A stretch of DNA of 63,313 bases, taken from the NCBI RefSeq assembly GCF_021602155.1, contig NZ_BQHY01000025.1, forward strand, positions 1-63,313, given 5' to 3'. This document shows, piece by piece, positions 6,082-13,351 of the stretch (its first letter is position 1; each line of letters starts with the position of its first letter). The position numbers were made by a program, and so were the translations under genes. Under the pieces are notes generated by a model. That model searched no databases and was not told the DNA's origin. It worked only from the letters and a program-made list of their open reading frames with translations. The stretch is from Pseudomonas parakoreensis. GTDB taxonomy: Bacteria; Pseudomonadota; Gammaproteobacteria; Pseudomonadales; Pseudomonadaceae.

Positions 6082-7073
6082 GCATGTTGATCCCCGGCCA
6101 GAATCAATTGGCCGAACCGGCGCTGATCACTGTCGACGCTTTCGAAGACTTGCTCGCCGAGTTCAAGACCTTCGTCGTTGAATACGTCGGCGCTCGAGCG
6201 CCGGACAGCGCAGCGAAACTCAAGACCAGCCTCGATAACGAAAGCGAATTGCTGACCCTGGCGCTTGAAGCTTTCTGCGTGCGTCTGCAAACTCACGAAC
6301 GCAAATACAACGCCCGCATCAAGCAGATGCTGGCGTGGTGGGCCACTGGCAGCAACCTCGATGCACGGCTGGCGGACATGGGCCTTGAAAGGCAGTTGCT
6401 CGACGCGGGCGACCCGGCAGCCTTCCCGCCAATACCACCGATTTATGAAAGCGACGACGACGCCCGGTTGCGTTATTACCTGGCGCCACATGCCCCGGCT
6501 GCGGGCTCGCGGATGCAGTATCGCCGCGAGGTATTCACCCTCGGTGAACGGCCAACGGTGAAGGTCGAATCGACGGATGGAAGTGTGGTGAATGTCACCT
6601 ACACCTTCAACCCGGACGGCCTCGCCGCACAGGTCAAGGACGGCAACGGTCGCCGCACCGCACCGGGCGAAGTGCAGGTCACGGTGCTCGCTCGGGAGGG
6701 AGATGGGACACCGTCGCAAGCCCTGCTTGATGGCGTGCGTCAGCACTTCGCCCGCCCTGATGTGCGACCGGAAACCGACCTGGTCACGGTCAAGGCAGCT
6801 GACATTCACCGCTACAAGATTCGCGTGGTGGCGAAGATCAATTCCGGCCCCGACTCGGGCCTGACCAAAGTCGCCGCACAACAGCAATTGCAAGCCTACG
6901 CCGACAGTTGCCATCGCCTCGAAGGGCGGGTCGATCCGAGCTGGATCGACTACACACTGCACAGCGCCGGCGCCGTGCAACTGCAGATTCTTGAGCCGCT
7001 GGCGCCGATCATCACCAGCGCCTTCGAGGCGCCGTACTGCACGGCGGTCGAGGTCGAGGTGCTGACGCTATGA
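6078..7073 (+). CDS. Baseplate wedge protein, P2 gpJ-like
   Basis: 331 residues, baseplate J family. ATG 6078 overlaps the gpW stop. The middle has ARLRYYLAPHAPAAGSRMQY, typical of the family's core segment, and the C-terminal half carries the repeated alpha/beta domain (VTVKAADIHRYKIRVVAKI). It forms, with gpI, the triplex that surrounds the spike and triggers sheath contraction. It overlaps gpI by four bases. Confidence 0.9.
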   Translation: MSMLIPGQNQLAEPALITVDAFEDLLAEFKTFVVEYVGARAPDSAAKLKTSLDNESELLTLALEAFCVRLQTHERKYNARIKQMLAWWATGSNLDARLADMGLERQLLDAGDPAAFPPIPPIYESDDDARLRYYLAPHAPAAGSRMQYRREVFTLGERPTVKVESTDGSVVNVTYTFNPDGLAAQVKDGNGRRTAPGEVQVTVLAREGDGTPSQALLDGVRQHFARPDVRPETDLVTVKAADIHRYKIRVVAKINSGPDSGLTKVAAQQQLQAYADSCHRLEGRVDPSWIDYTLHSAGAVQLQILEPLAPIITSAFEAPYCTAVEVEVLTL

Positions 7074-7705
7074 GTGAGCCAACGCATCGCCCGACGTTGC
7101 TGCCGGCCAACAGCTCGGCACTCGAACGTGGACTGGATCTGGGCTTCGGCGCACTGCTTGATCGCATCGCGCCGCCGTTCCCCGAACTGATGAATCCGAA
7201 CGAAACACCGGTCGCATTCCTGCCGTATCTGGCAGCGGATCGCGGTGTCGCCGAATGGAGCACCAGCGCACCGGAAACTGAGAAGCGCCTGACCGTCGAA
7301 CTGGCCTGGCCCACCGCACGCCAGGCCGGCACCCGCAAGGCGCTGGAGAACGCGGCCAAGGGTTTGCAACTGCGCCCCGAAGTCCGCGCCTGGTACGAAC
7401 AGACGCCGCCCGGCGTGCCTTACAGCTTCAGCGTACGCGCCTTCAGCGAGCAGCCTTACAGCGCAGAAATCGACACCCGTCTCGACCGGCGTCTGGCCGA
7501 TGCCAAGAGCGAACGGGACATTCTTTCGGTGACAGTTGGCTTGAGCGCGTTCGGCAGTCATTCCATTGCCGCTGCGACCTTTTGCGGTGAGCTGACCACG
7601 GTTTATCCGGTGTTCATCGAAGGGCTCGAAACCTCGGGAGAGGCGTTCCTGGCTGCCGGCATGTACACCGTCGAAACATCCACTATTTATCCTCAGGGGG
7701 CCTGA
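7070..7705 (+). CDS. Baseplate wedge protein, P2 gpI-like
   Basis: 211 residues. The N-terminus LLPANSSALERGLDLGFG and the LPYLAADRGVAEWS motif near residue 50 are family marks of tail protein I. It partners with gpJ in the baseplate and joins the fibre network. It is translationally coupled to gpJ (ATGA) and followed at once by the fibre gene. Confidence 0.9.
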   Translation: MSEPTHRPTLLPANSSALERGLDLGFGALLDRIAPPFPELMNPNETPVAFLPYLAADRGVAEWSTSAPETEKRLTVELAWPTARQAGTRKALENAAKGLQLRPEVRAWYEQTPPGVPYSFSVRAFSEQPYSAEIDTRLDRRLADAKSERDILSVTVGLSAFGSHSIAAATFCGELTTVYPVFIEGLETSGEAFLAAGMYTVETSTIYPQGA

Positions 7706-10096
7706 ATGGCTGACTATTACACCCTGCTCACCAACGCAGGGATTGCCTACGAAACGGCGTGCAAGGCTGCGGGCCTGCCGATCAAGCTGACGCAGATTTC
7801 CGTCGGCGACGGCGGCGGCGCGGTCTACAACCCGGCCGCGACGGCTACCGCGCTGAAGCGCGAAGTCTGGCGCGGTCCGCTCAACGCGCTGTTCCAGGAC
7901 GAGAAGAATCCGAGCTGGCTGCTCGCCGAAGTCACCATCCCCCCGGACGTCGGCGGCTGGTACGTGCGTGAAGCGGGGCTTTGGACCGACACCGGCATTC
8001 TCTACGCCATCGTCAAATATCCGGAGTCGTTCAAGCCGGTGTTGGCGACGTCGGGCTCGGGTAAAGAGTTCTACATTCGCTCGATTTTCGAGACCAGCAA
8101 TGCGTCGTTGGTGACGTTGCTGATCGACGACACCGTGGTCAAAGCCACCCGCGCTTGGGTAATGAGTTACCTCGCCGAAGAACTCGGAAAACTCGATGGC
8201 AAGCAGTCGGTGCGTGTCGCCGCAAGCACCAATATCGTGTTGAACGGCGCGCAGCAAATTGACGGTGTCGCAGTGATTGCTGGCGACCGCGTGCTTGTTG
8301 CGAACCAGACGCTGGCCAAGGACAACGGCCTGTGGATTGTTGCCAACGGAGACTGGGGGCGGGCGAGCGATGCCAATAGCAGCGCCAAGGTGACGCCGGG
8401 GCTGACGGTGATGGTGGAGGAGGGCACGGCGAACGGCGACTCGCTGTGGCACCTGACCACCAATGCGCCGATCACCCTTGGCACCACCGCGCTGACCTTC
8501 AAGATGCTCGCCGGGCGTACCGGGATTGCTGCCGGGACTTACAAGAGTCTGACGGTTGATGAATATGGCCGGGCGACTGCGGGTGCCAATCCTGAAACGC
8601 TGGCCGGTTTTGGCATCAAGGATTCCTACACCAAGGCTGAAGTTGAAGCGCTGATCGCCAAGGCATCGGCATTGCCCGTGGGTTCGATTGTGGCGTTTCC
8701 GGTTGAAGCCTCGCCGCCAGGTTTTCTGGAGCTGGATAACAGCGTCAAGAGCAGTGCGACGTATCCGGACTTGAGCGCTTATCTGGGCGGCAAGTTCAAT
8801 AAGGGTGATGAAGGGGTTGGGAATTTCCGCTTGCCTGAGGCGCGTGGTGAGTTCCTGCGCGGTTGGGATCATGGGCGTGGGGTGGATGCTGGACGTGGTC
8901 TTGGTAGTTGGCAGGCGGACGACAACAAATCCCATATTCACGGGACGACCTACGACGTTATCGCCGATATTTTCATGGCCGGCGACGTCAGGCGGAACTA
9001 TCTCCAGCAGTACAACAATACGGACGATGTTGTAACAAAGGCATCGGGTGGGGCGGAGGCACGCCCACGCAACATCGCCGTCATGTGGTGCATCAAAGCC
9101 TGGAACGCTCCGGTCAATCAGGGAACCATCGATGTAGCGGCCTTGGCGAAGGAAGTCGAACGGCTCAAATCCGCCGTTCCGGTGGGCGCTGTTCTGGCAT
9201 TCCCGACAGGCATCGTCGCTCCCGGTTATCTGGAACTGGATGGCAGTGTGCAGAGCATTGCGACTTATCCGGATCTAGCGGCTTTTCTTGGTACCACTTA
9301 CAACAAGGGTAACGAGGGGGCGGGTAACTTCCGCTTGCCGGAGTCGCGCGGTGAGTTCCTGCGTGGCTGGGACCATGGGCGTGGTGTGGATGCTGGAAGG
9401 GGTGTCGGCACGACTCAAGCAGAGGCATTTGCTGCGCACAACCACCGCTATTTTGATGGCACTGCTGCGACCTTTGATCCCGCAGGTAATTGGCAGGCAG
9501 GCAATATTAATGGTGCGGCAGCGAGTATCTCAGTGGGTGCATTTCTTTCCACGGTAGATAGCGGTTCCACTATGCAGATGGTGAACGCCCAGAATACGGT
9601 GAACACTGGCGGAACTGAAACCCGCCCCCGCAACCTCGCCGTCATGTGGTGCATCAAGGCCTGGAACGCAGCGGTCAATCAGGGAGGCATCGATATCGCG
9701 GCTCTGGCCGTTCTGTCGCAACAGGCCACTGAAACCAACCAAGGCACAGCGAAAGTCGCTACCCAGAATCAAACCAACGCAGGAACCGACGATACAGTCA
9801 TTGTATCGCCAAAAAAACTGCGCCTCGGATTCGAGATCAGCCTCGCCACCAATGGATACATCATTTTCCCCTCGTGGCTCGGTGGCTTGATGCTGCAATG
9901 GGGGTTGGCGAACATGCCGGGGACATCCGCAAACTTCACTTTCCCAATTGCCTTCCGTAACAACGTCTTTCAAATGATAGCTACTGATGGGGGTGGGGGG
10001 GCTCATCCTTTGGGTGTAAGTCCAGTAACGACCGGCTTCACCGCTTGGAGTAACGTGGCGACGACGAACCTCCGCTATCTGGCCATAGGTAACTAA
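7706..10096 (+). CDS. Tail fibre of the P2-type tailocin, with a duplicated collar module
   Basis: 796 residues. The N-terminus (MADYYTLLTNAGIAYETA) is the gpH/DUF3751-type baseplate attachment domain. The middle has two tandem copies of a short-tail-collar module: residues about 323–475 and 490–655 share NFRLPE-RGEFLRGWDHGRGV and RPRN-AVMWCIKAWN. The C-terminus carries a gp53-like receptor-binding domain (LMLQWGLANMPG, FPIAFRNNVFQM). Fibres determine target strain by binding surface polysaccharide. A Tfa-like chaperone gene follows one base later. Confidence 0.92.
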   Translation: MADYYTLLTNAGIAYETACKAAGLPIKLTQISVGDGGGAVYNPAATATALKREVWRGPLNALFQDEKNPSWLLAEVTIPPDVGGWYVREAGLWTDTGILYAIVKYPESFKPVLATSGSGKEFYIRSIFETSNASLVTLLIDDTVVKATRAWVMSYLAEELGKLDGKQSVRVAASTNIVLNGAQQIDGVAVIAGDRVLVANQTLAKDNGLWIVANGDWGRASDANSSAKVTPGLTVMVEEGTANGDSLWHLTTNAPITLGTTALTFKMLAGRTGIAAGTYKSLTVDEYGRATAGANPETLAGFGIKDSYTKAEVEALIAKASALPVGSIVAFPVEASPPGFLELDNSVKSSATYPDLSAYLGGKFNKGDEGVGNFRLPEARGEFLRGWDHGRGVDAGRGLGSWQADDNKSHIHGTTYDVIADIFMAGDVRRNYLQQYNNTDDVVTKASGGAEARPRNIAVMWCIKAWNAPVNQGTIDVAALAKEVERLKSAVPVGAVLAFPTGIVAPGYLELDGSVQSIATYPDLAAFLGTTYNKGNEGAGNFRLPESRGEFLRGWDHGRGVDAGRGVGTTQAEAFAAHNHRYFDGTAATFDPAGNWQAGNINGAAASISVGAFLSTVDSGSTMQMVNAQNTVNTGGTETRPRNLAVMWCIKAWNAAVNQGGIDIAALAVLSQQATETNQGTAKVATQNQTNAGTDDTVIVSPKKLRLGFEISLATNGYIIFPSWLGGLMLQWGLANMPGTSANFTFPIAFRNNVFQMIATDGGGGAHPLGVSPVTTGFTAWSNVATTNLRYLAIGN

Positions 10097-10097
10097 A

Positions 10098-10526
10098 ATG
10101 CGTTATTACATCAAATCAACAGACTGCACTTATTTGGACCGTGTGCATTCGGTGATGCCGGATGACGTAATTCAAATCAGTGATGCCCTCTATCAGGAAG
10201 TCTTTGCCAATCCCGAGTTCGGAAAAGTCCGAAGTCAGGATGAAAACGGACTGCCGATCTTGATTGATCCGCCGGAATTGACTTCAAAGGAGAGAGCAAA
10301 GCAGGAACGCAGTTGGCGAGACAAACAGATCAATAGTGTTCTTTGGTTGCGCGAACGTCATCGCGACCAACTCGATCTGAACCAGACAGCATCGCTGACA
10401 ACTGAGCAGTTTAGTGAACTGTTGATCTACATTCGCAACTTGCGCGACTGGCCCCAATCGGCAGCTTTTCCATCGCCAGAATCGCGTCCGGTCGTGCCCT
10501 CCTGGATCGCTGCACAGCCTCAGTAA
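10098..10526 (+). CDS. Fibre assembly chaperone for the P2-type fibre
   Basis: 142 residues. It has a compact N-terminal domain, a helical middle and the C-terminal LTTEQFSELLIYIRNLRDWP segment. It is homologous to 33249–33695 in the second fibre array (LTTEQYAELQTYRRELRDWP). Family proteins fold trimeric fibre tips. Two terminator-like hairpins follow immediately. It looks AT-richer than the surrounding tail genes, as expected for a horizontally exchanged fibre tip and chaperone pair. Confidence 0.85.
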   Translation: MRYYIKSTDCTYLDRVHSVMPDDVIQISDALYQEVFANPEFGKVRSQDENGLPILIDPPELTSKERAKQERSWRDKQINSVLWLRERHRDQLDLNQTASLTTEQFSELLIYIRNLRDWPQSAAFPSPESRPVVPSWIAAQPQ

Positions 10527-10554
10527 ACGCCCCGCACCCCGGGGCGTTTTCTTT
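10525..10554 (+). terminator. Intra-operon terminator-like hairpin 1
   Basis: AAACGCCCC…GGGGCGTTTTCTTT overlaps the stop codon of the fibre chaperone. It would cut off expression of the sheath and tube genes unless polymerase reads through. Confidence 0.7.
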
Positions 10555-10582
10555 CCCGGCAAAAAACATGTCAACACCCGCC

Positions 10583-10614
10583 AAAGCCCCTCCCCACGAG
10601 GGGCTTTCCCGTTT
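10583..10614 (+). terminator. Intra-operon terminator-like hairpin 2
   Basis: AAAGCCCCT-ccccacg-AGGGGCTTT then CCCGTTT lies 30 bases after hairpin 1. The tail is interrupted by Cs, so termination is probably partial. Confidence 0.5.
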
Positions 10615-10629
10615 ATGGAGAAACGAAAA

Positions 10630-10815
10630 ATGGCAACCCGCCAAACCTACACCGTGCTCGTTCCATTCCCCACCGGCGGTGGGCACTGGTCGAGCGTCGG
10701 TCAAGACCTGGATCTGCTCGACGTCGAGGCCAGTGCGCTGCACAGCGCCGGTCGACTGGAACTGAAAACACCTACCACCCAGGCCAAAAAGGCCGCTGCC
10801 AAGAAGGCTGACTAA
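10630..10815 (+). CDS. Small basic-tailed protein preceding the sheath
   Basis: 61 residues, ATG 10630. It is a compact N-terminal domain (TYTVLVPFPTGGGHWSSVGQ) ending in an Ala/Lys-rich tail (AKKAAAKKAD). The family is not recognised; in position it parallels the DUF2635 protein that precedes the sheath in the second tail module (17984–18166). Its role in sheath assembly is a guess. Confidence 0.65.
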   Translation: MATRQTYTVLVPFPTGGGHWSSVGQDLDLLDVEASALHSAGRLELKTPTTQAKKAAAKKAD

Positions 10816-10817
10816 CC

Positions 10818-11984
10818 ATGGCTGAGGTTTTGAACTTCGAGCACAACGGCATTACCGTCAATGCCACCGAATCCCCCGAGGCCATGGGTGGCCTGGGTGA
10901 CAACGTCATCGGTCTGGTCGGCACCGCGCCGAAAGCCGATCCGCTGATCCCGCGTAACGCCCCGTTCCGCATCAACAGCTTCACCACTCACGCGTTGCTC
11001 GATCCGACCGGTGCCGAAGAGGGCACGCTGTACCACGCGGTTTACCAGATTCTCAAAGTGGTCAAGGTGCCGGTGTACGTGGTGATCGTCGAGGCGGGCG
11101 CGACCCCGGCCGACACCGTCAACGCAGTGATCGGCGGTGTCGATCCAACCACCGGCCGCAAGCTCGGTCTGGCCGCACTGGGCAGTGTCCCGGAAGACCT
11201 GACCATCATCGGCGCGCCGGGCTTCACCGGCACCAAAGCGGTAGCCAGCGAGTTCGCCTCGTTCGGCAAGCGCATCAAGGCCCGTGTGGTGCTGGATGGC
11301 AAGGACGCGTCGGTCGCTGATCAAGTGACTTACAGCCAGGAACTGGGCGGCGCCGATCTCGGTTTCGACCGTTGCCTGGTGGTGCACAACATGCCGGCCG
11401 TGTACTCGAAAGCGGCGAAGAAAAATGTGTTCCTAGCACCGTCCAGCCTGGCGATTGCCGCGCTGGCCAAGGTCAAGCAGTGGGAAAGCCCGGGCAACCA
11501 GGTGACCTACGCCGAAGACGTGTCCCGCGTCGTTGAATACAACATCCTCGACACCTCCACCGAAGGCGATCTGCTCAACCGTTACGGCGTCAGCTACTAC
11601 GCCCGCACCGTGCTCGGCGGCTTCTCGCTGCTGGGTAACCGCTCGATCACCGGCAAGTTCATCAGCTACGTCGGCCTCGAAGACGCGATCAGCCGCAAGC
11701 TGGTCAAGGCCGGCCAGAAAGCCATGGCCAAGAACCTGACCAAGTCGTTCATGGATCAGGAGGTCAAGCGCATCAACGACTGGCTGCAGACCCTGGTCGC
11801 CGACGAAACCATTCCTGGCGGCAGCGTGTACCTGCACCCGGAACTCAACAGCGTCGAGAAGTACAAGAACGGCACCTGGTACGTGGTCATCGACTACGGC
11901 CGCTACGCGCCGAACGAACACATGGTTTATCAACTCAACGCCCGCGATGAAATCATCGAGCAGTTCCTGGAGGACGTTCTCTAA
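10818..11984 (+). CDS. Contractile tail sheath, P2 FI-like
   Basis: 388 residues, the usual length for P2 FI/PA0622. Family features include the N-terminal EHNGITVN region, GLVGTAPKADP near residue 35, and the C-terminal polymerisation domain with MDQEVKRINDWLQTLV and VIDYGRYAPNEHMVYQLNA. Hexameric rings stack round the tube and contract to drive it into the target envelope. The stop overlaps the tube ATG (TAATG). Confidence 0.95.
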   Translation: MAEVLNFEHNGITVNATESPEAMGGLGDNVIGLVGTAPKADPLIPRNAPFRINSFTTHALLDPTGAEEGTLYHAVYQILKVVKVPVYVVIVEAGATPADTVNAVIGGVDPTTGRKLGLAALGSVPEDLTIIGAPGFTGTKAVASEFASFGKRIKARVVLDGKDASVADQVTYSQELGGADLGFDRCLVVHNMPAVYSKAAKKNVFLAPSSLAIAALAKVKQWESPGNQVTYAEDVSRVVEYNILDTSTEGDLLNRYGVSYYARTVLGGFSLLGNRSITGKFISYVGLEDAISRKLVKAGQKAMAKNLTKSFMDQEVKRINDWLQTLVADETIPGGSVYLHPELNSVEKYKNGTWYVVIDYGRYAPNEHMVYQLNARDEIIEQFLEDVL

Positions 11985-12490
11985 TGTTTACCAACCGCGT
12001 AAGACAGGCCATCGCGGCCACCCTGCAAGGCCTGCCGTTGTCGGCGACCGTTGAGGAATTCACGCCACCGAAGATCGAATTCGACGTGGAAGAAATGCGT
12101 GGCGGCCGTTTCATCGTCGAAGAAATGGCCAAGGGTGGCAAAGCGCTCAACGCCAAGCTGACCCTGCAGGGCCTGGGTGCCGAAGTCATGCTCGCACTGG
12201 GCGTGAAGCTGGGCGACGACATACTGCTGAACGTGCGTGAAGCCGGTCAGGATCAGGACGGCAACACTTGGTTCACCTATCACACGGTCGGCGGCAAGCT
12301 GAAATCTCTTGAAGAAACCGCCGTGAAAATGGGCGAAAAACCCAAGACCAACCTGGAGCTGTCCTGCCGCACCTACAACCGCCTGGAAAACGGCGTACCG
12401 GTGATCGACATCGACGTGCGCACCCAGAAATTCGTGCTCAACGGCGTTGACATCCTCGGTGATGCGCGTCGTGCGGTGCTGATGCCGTAA
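11984..12490 (+). CDS. Tail tube, P2 FII-like
   Basis: 168 residues, matching the FII/PA0623 family (IEFDVEEMRGGRFIVEEMAKG; YNRLENGVPVIDIDVRTQKF). It forms the rigid inner tube. It is directly coupled to the sheath gene and followed by a REP pair before the assembly chaperone. Confidence 0.95.
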   Translation: MFTNRVRQAIAATLQGLPLSATVEEFTPPKIEFDVEEMRGGRFIVEEMAKGGKALNAKLTLQGLGAEVMLALGVKLGDDILLNVREAGQDQDGNTWFTYHTVGGKLKSLEETAVKMGEKPKTNLELSCRTYNRLENGVPVIDIDVRTQKFVLNGVDILGDARRAVLMP

Positions 12491-12517
12491 CCCCGGCTTA
12501 CAGGCAATCATAAAACC

Positions 12518-12609
12518 CTGTGGGAGCGAGCTTGCTCGCGAAGGCGCCAGGTCAGTGGCCATCAATGCTGAATGTCTGGCCGCTTTCGCGAGCAAGCTCG
12601 CTCCCACAG
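12518..12609. repeat. REP pair (GTGGGAGCGAGC family)
   Basis: Inverted 25-bp arms (CTGTGGGAGCGAGCTTGCTC and complement) around a short spacer, a REPIN-like unit. It sits within the tail operon between the tube and chaperone genes. Confidence 0.85.
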
Positions 12610-12641
12610 TGGATCTAAAAGAATCACCAAGGAATTCATAC

Positions 12642-13223
12642 ATGTCGTGGATGCCACCCCAGCATGACCTGCTGTCGCCGATCACCGGCGACGACGGCGC
12701 GCAGATCGAGCAGATCCAGCTCAAGCCACTGTTCTACGCCGCGCAGAAAGAAGCGCTGGAGCGCGCCGGTGATGATGAAGACGATCAGTTCTTCGAACTG
12801 GCGCTGCTCGCCACCGGCCTGTCGGTCAAGGAACTCGACCAGCTCAAACGCCCGGACTATGTGAGCATCGCCCAGTACGTGCACGAGATGTCGACCCGTC
12901 CGGCGTCGTACTTTCTTGAGCAGGTCGAGGACGCGGAAAAGTCCGACGATCCTGACGAAGTGCAGCTGCTGCAACCGCTCGCCGTGACCGGCCGTACCGT
13001 GACCTCGCTGTCGCTGGAAATGCCGGCACTGCGCGCGACCAAAGTGATGAAGAAACTGAAAACGGCCAAGGAACGCGCCGAGTTCATCACTGCCCACTGC
13101 ACCGGTCTGATGATCCCCGATCTGGCCCACATGAGCGTCCCGGACTGGACCCAATTGCAGGTGCGCATCGACGATTTTTTAAACCAGCCGGCGGCCTACT
13201 TTCGGAACGCGACATCGAAGTAA
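12642..13223 (+). CDS. Tail assembly chaperone, P2 gpE-like (zero-frame product)
   Basis: 193 residues. ATG 12642 is chosen because AAGGA lies about 9 bases upstream and the frame before it runs through the REP element. It is longer than phage P2 gpE but ends like the family (PDWTQLQVRIDDFLNQ). These chaperones coat the tape measure before tube assembly. The 3' end carries a slippery heptamer giving the longer E-E' protein. Confidence 0.85.
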   Translation: MSWMPPQHDLLSPITGDDGAQIEQIQLKPLFYAAQKEALERAGDDEDDQFFELALLATGLSVKELDQLKRPDYVSIAQYVHEMSTRPASYFLEQVEDAEKSDDPDEVQLLQPLAVTGRTVTSLSLEMPALRATKVMKKLKTAKERAEFITAHCTGLMIPDLAHMSVPDWTQLQVRIDDFLNQPAAYFRNATSK

Positions 13224-13345
13224 TCCTCGATATCGTCCCGCTCATTTACCCGGTAAGTGAGGCGGAGATTCTGGAATGGGACGCCGAAAAGGCGTTGCGC
13301 CGCTACGACATAGCGATCACTCGCCTTGGCGTGAAACAGGAGTAG
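12642..13345 (+). CDS. gpE-E' fusion by programmed -1 frameshift
   Basis: In the gpE frame the codons GAT TTT TTA AAC (13172–13183) contain T-TTA-AAC, the classic UUUAAAC slippery heptamer, overlapping T-TTT-TTA. A -1 slip opens a 53-codon extension (including SERDIEVILDIVPLIYPVSE and EILEWDAEKALRRYDIA) ending at TAG 13343–13345, six bases before the tape measure. This matches the P2 E+E' organisation conserved in long-tailed phages. Confidence 0.8.
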
Positions 13346-13351
13346 AGCGGC

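Noticed and set aside
6950-8941. 663-codon open frame on the minus strand opposite gpJ/gpI/fibre
   Set aside because: Antisense shadow of three well-supported tail genes; Arg/Gln/His-rich composition and no family resemblance.
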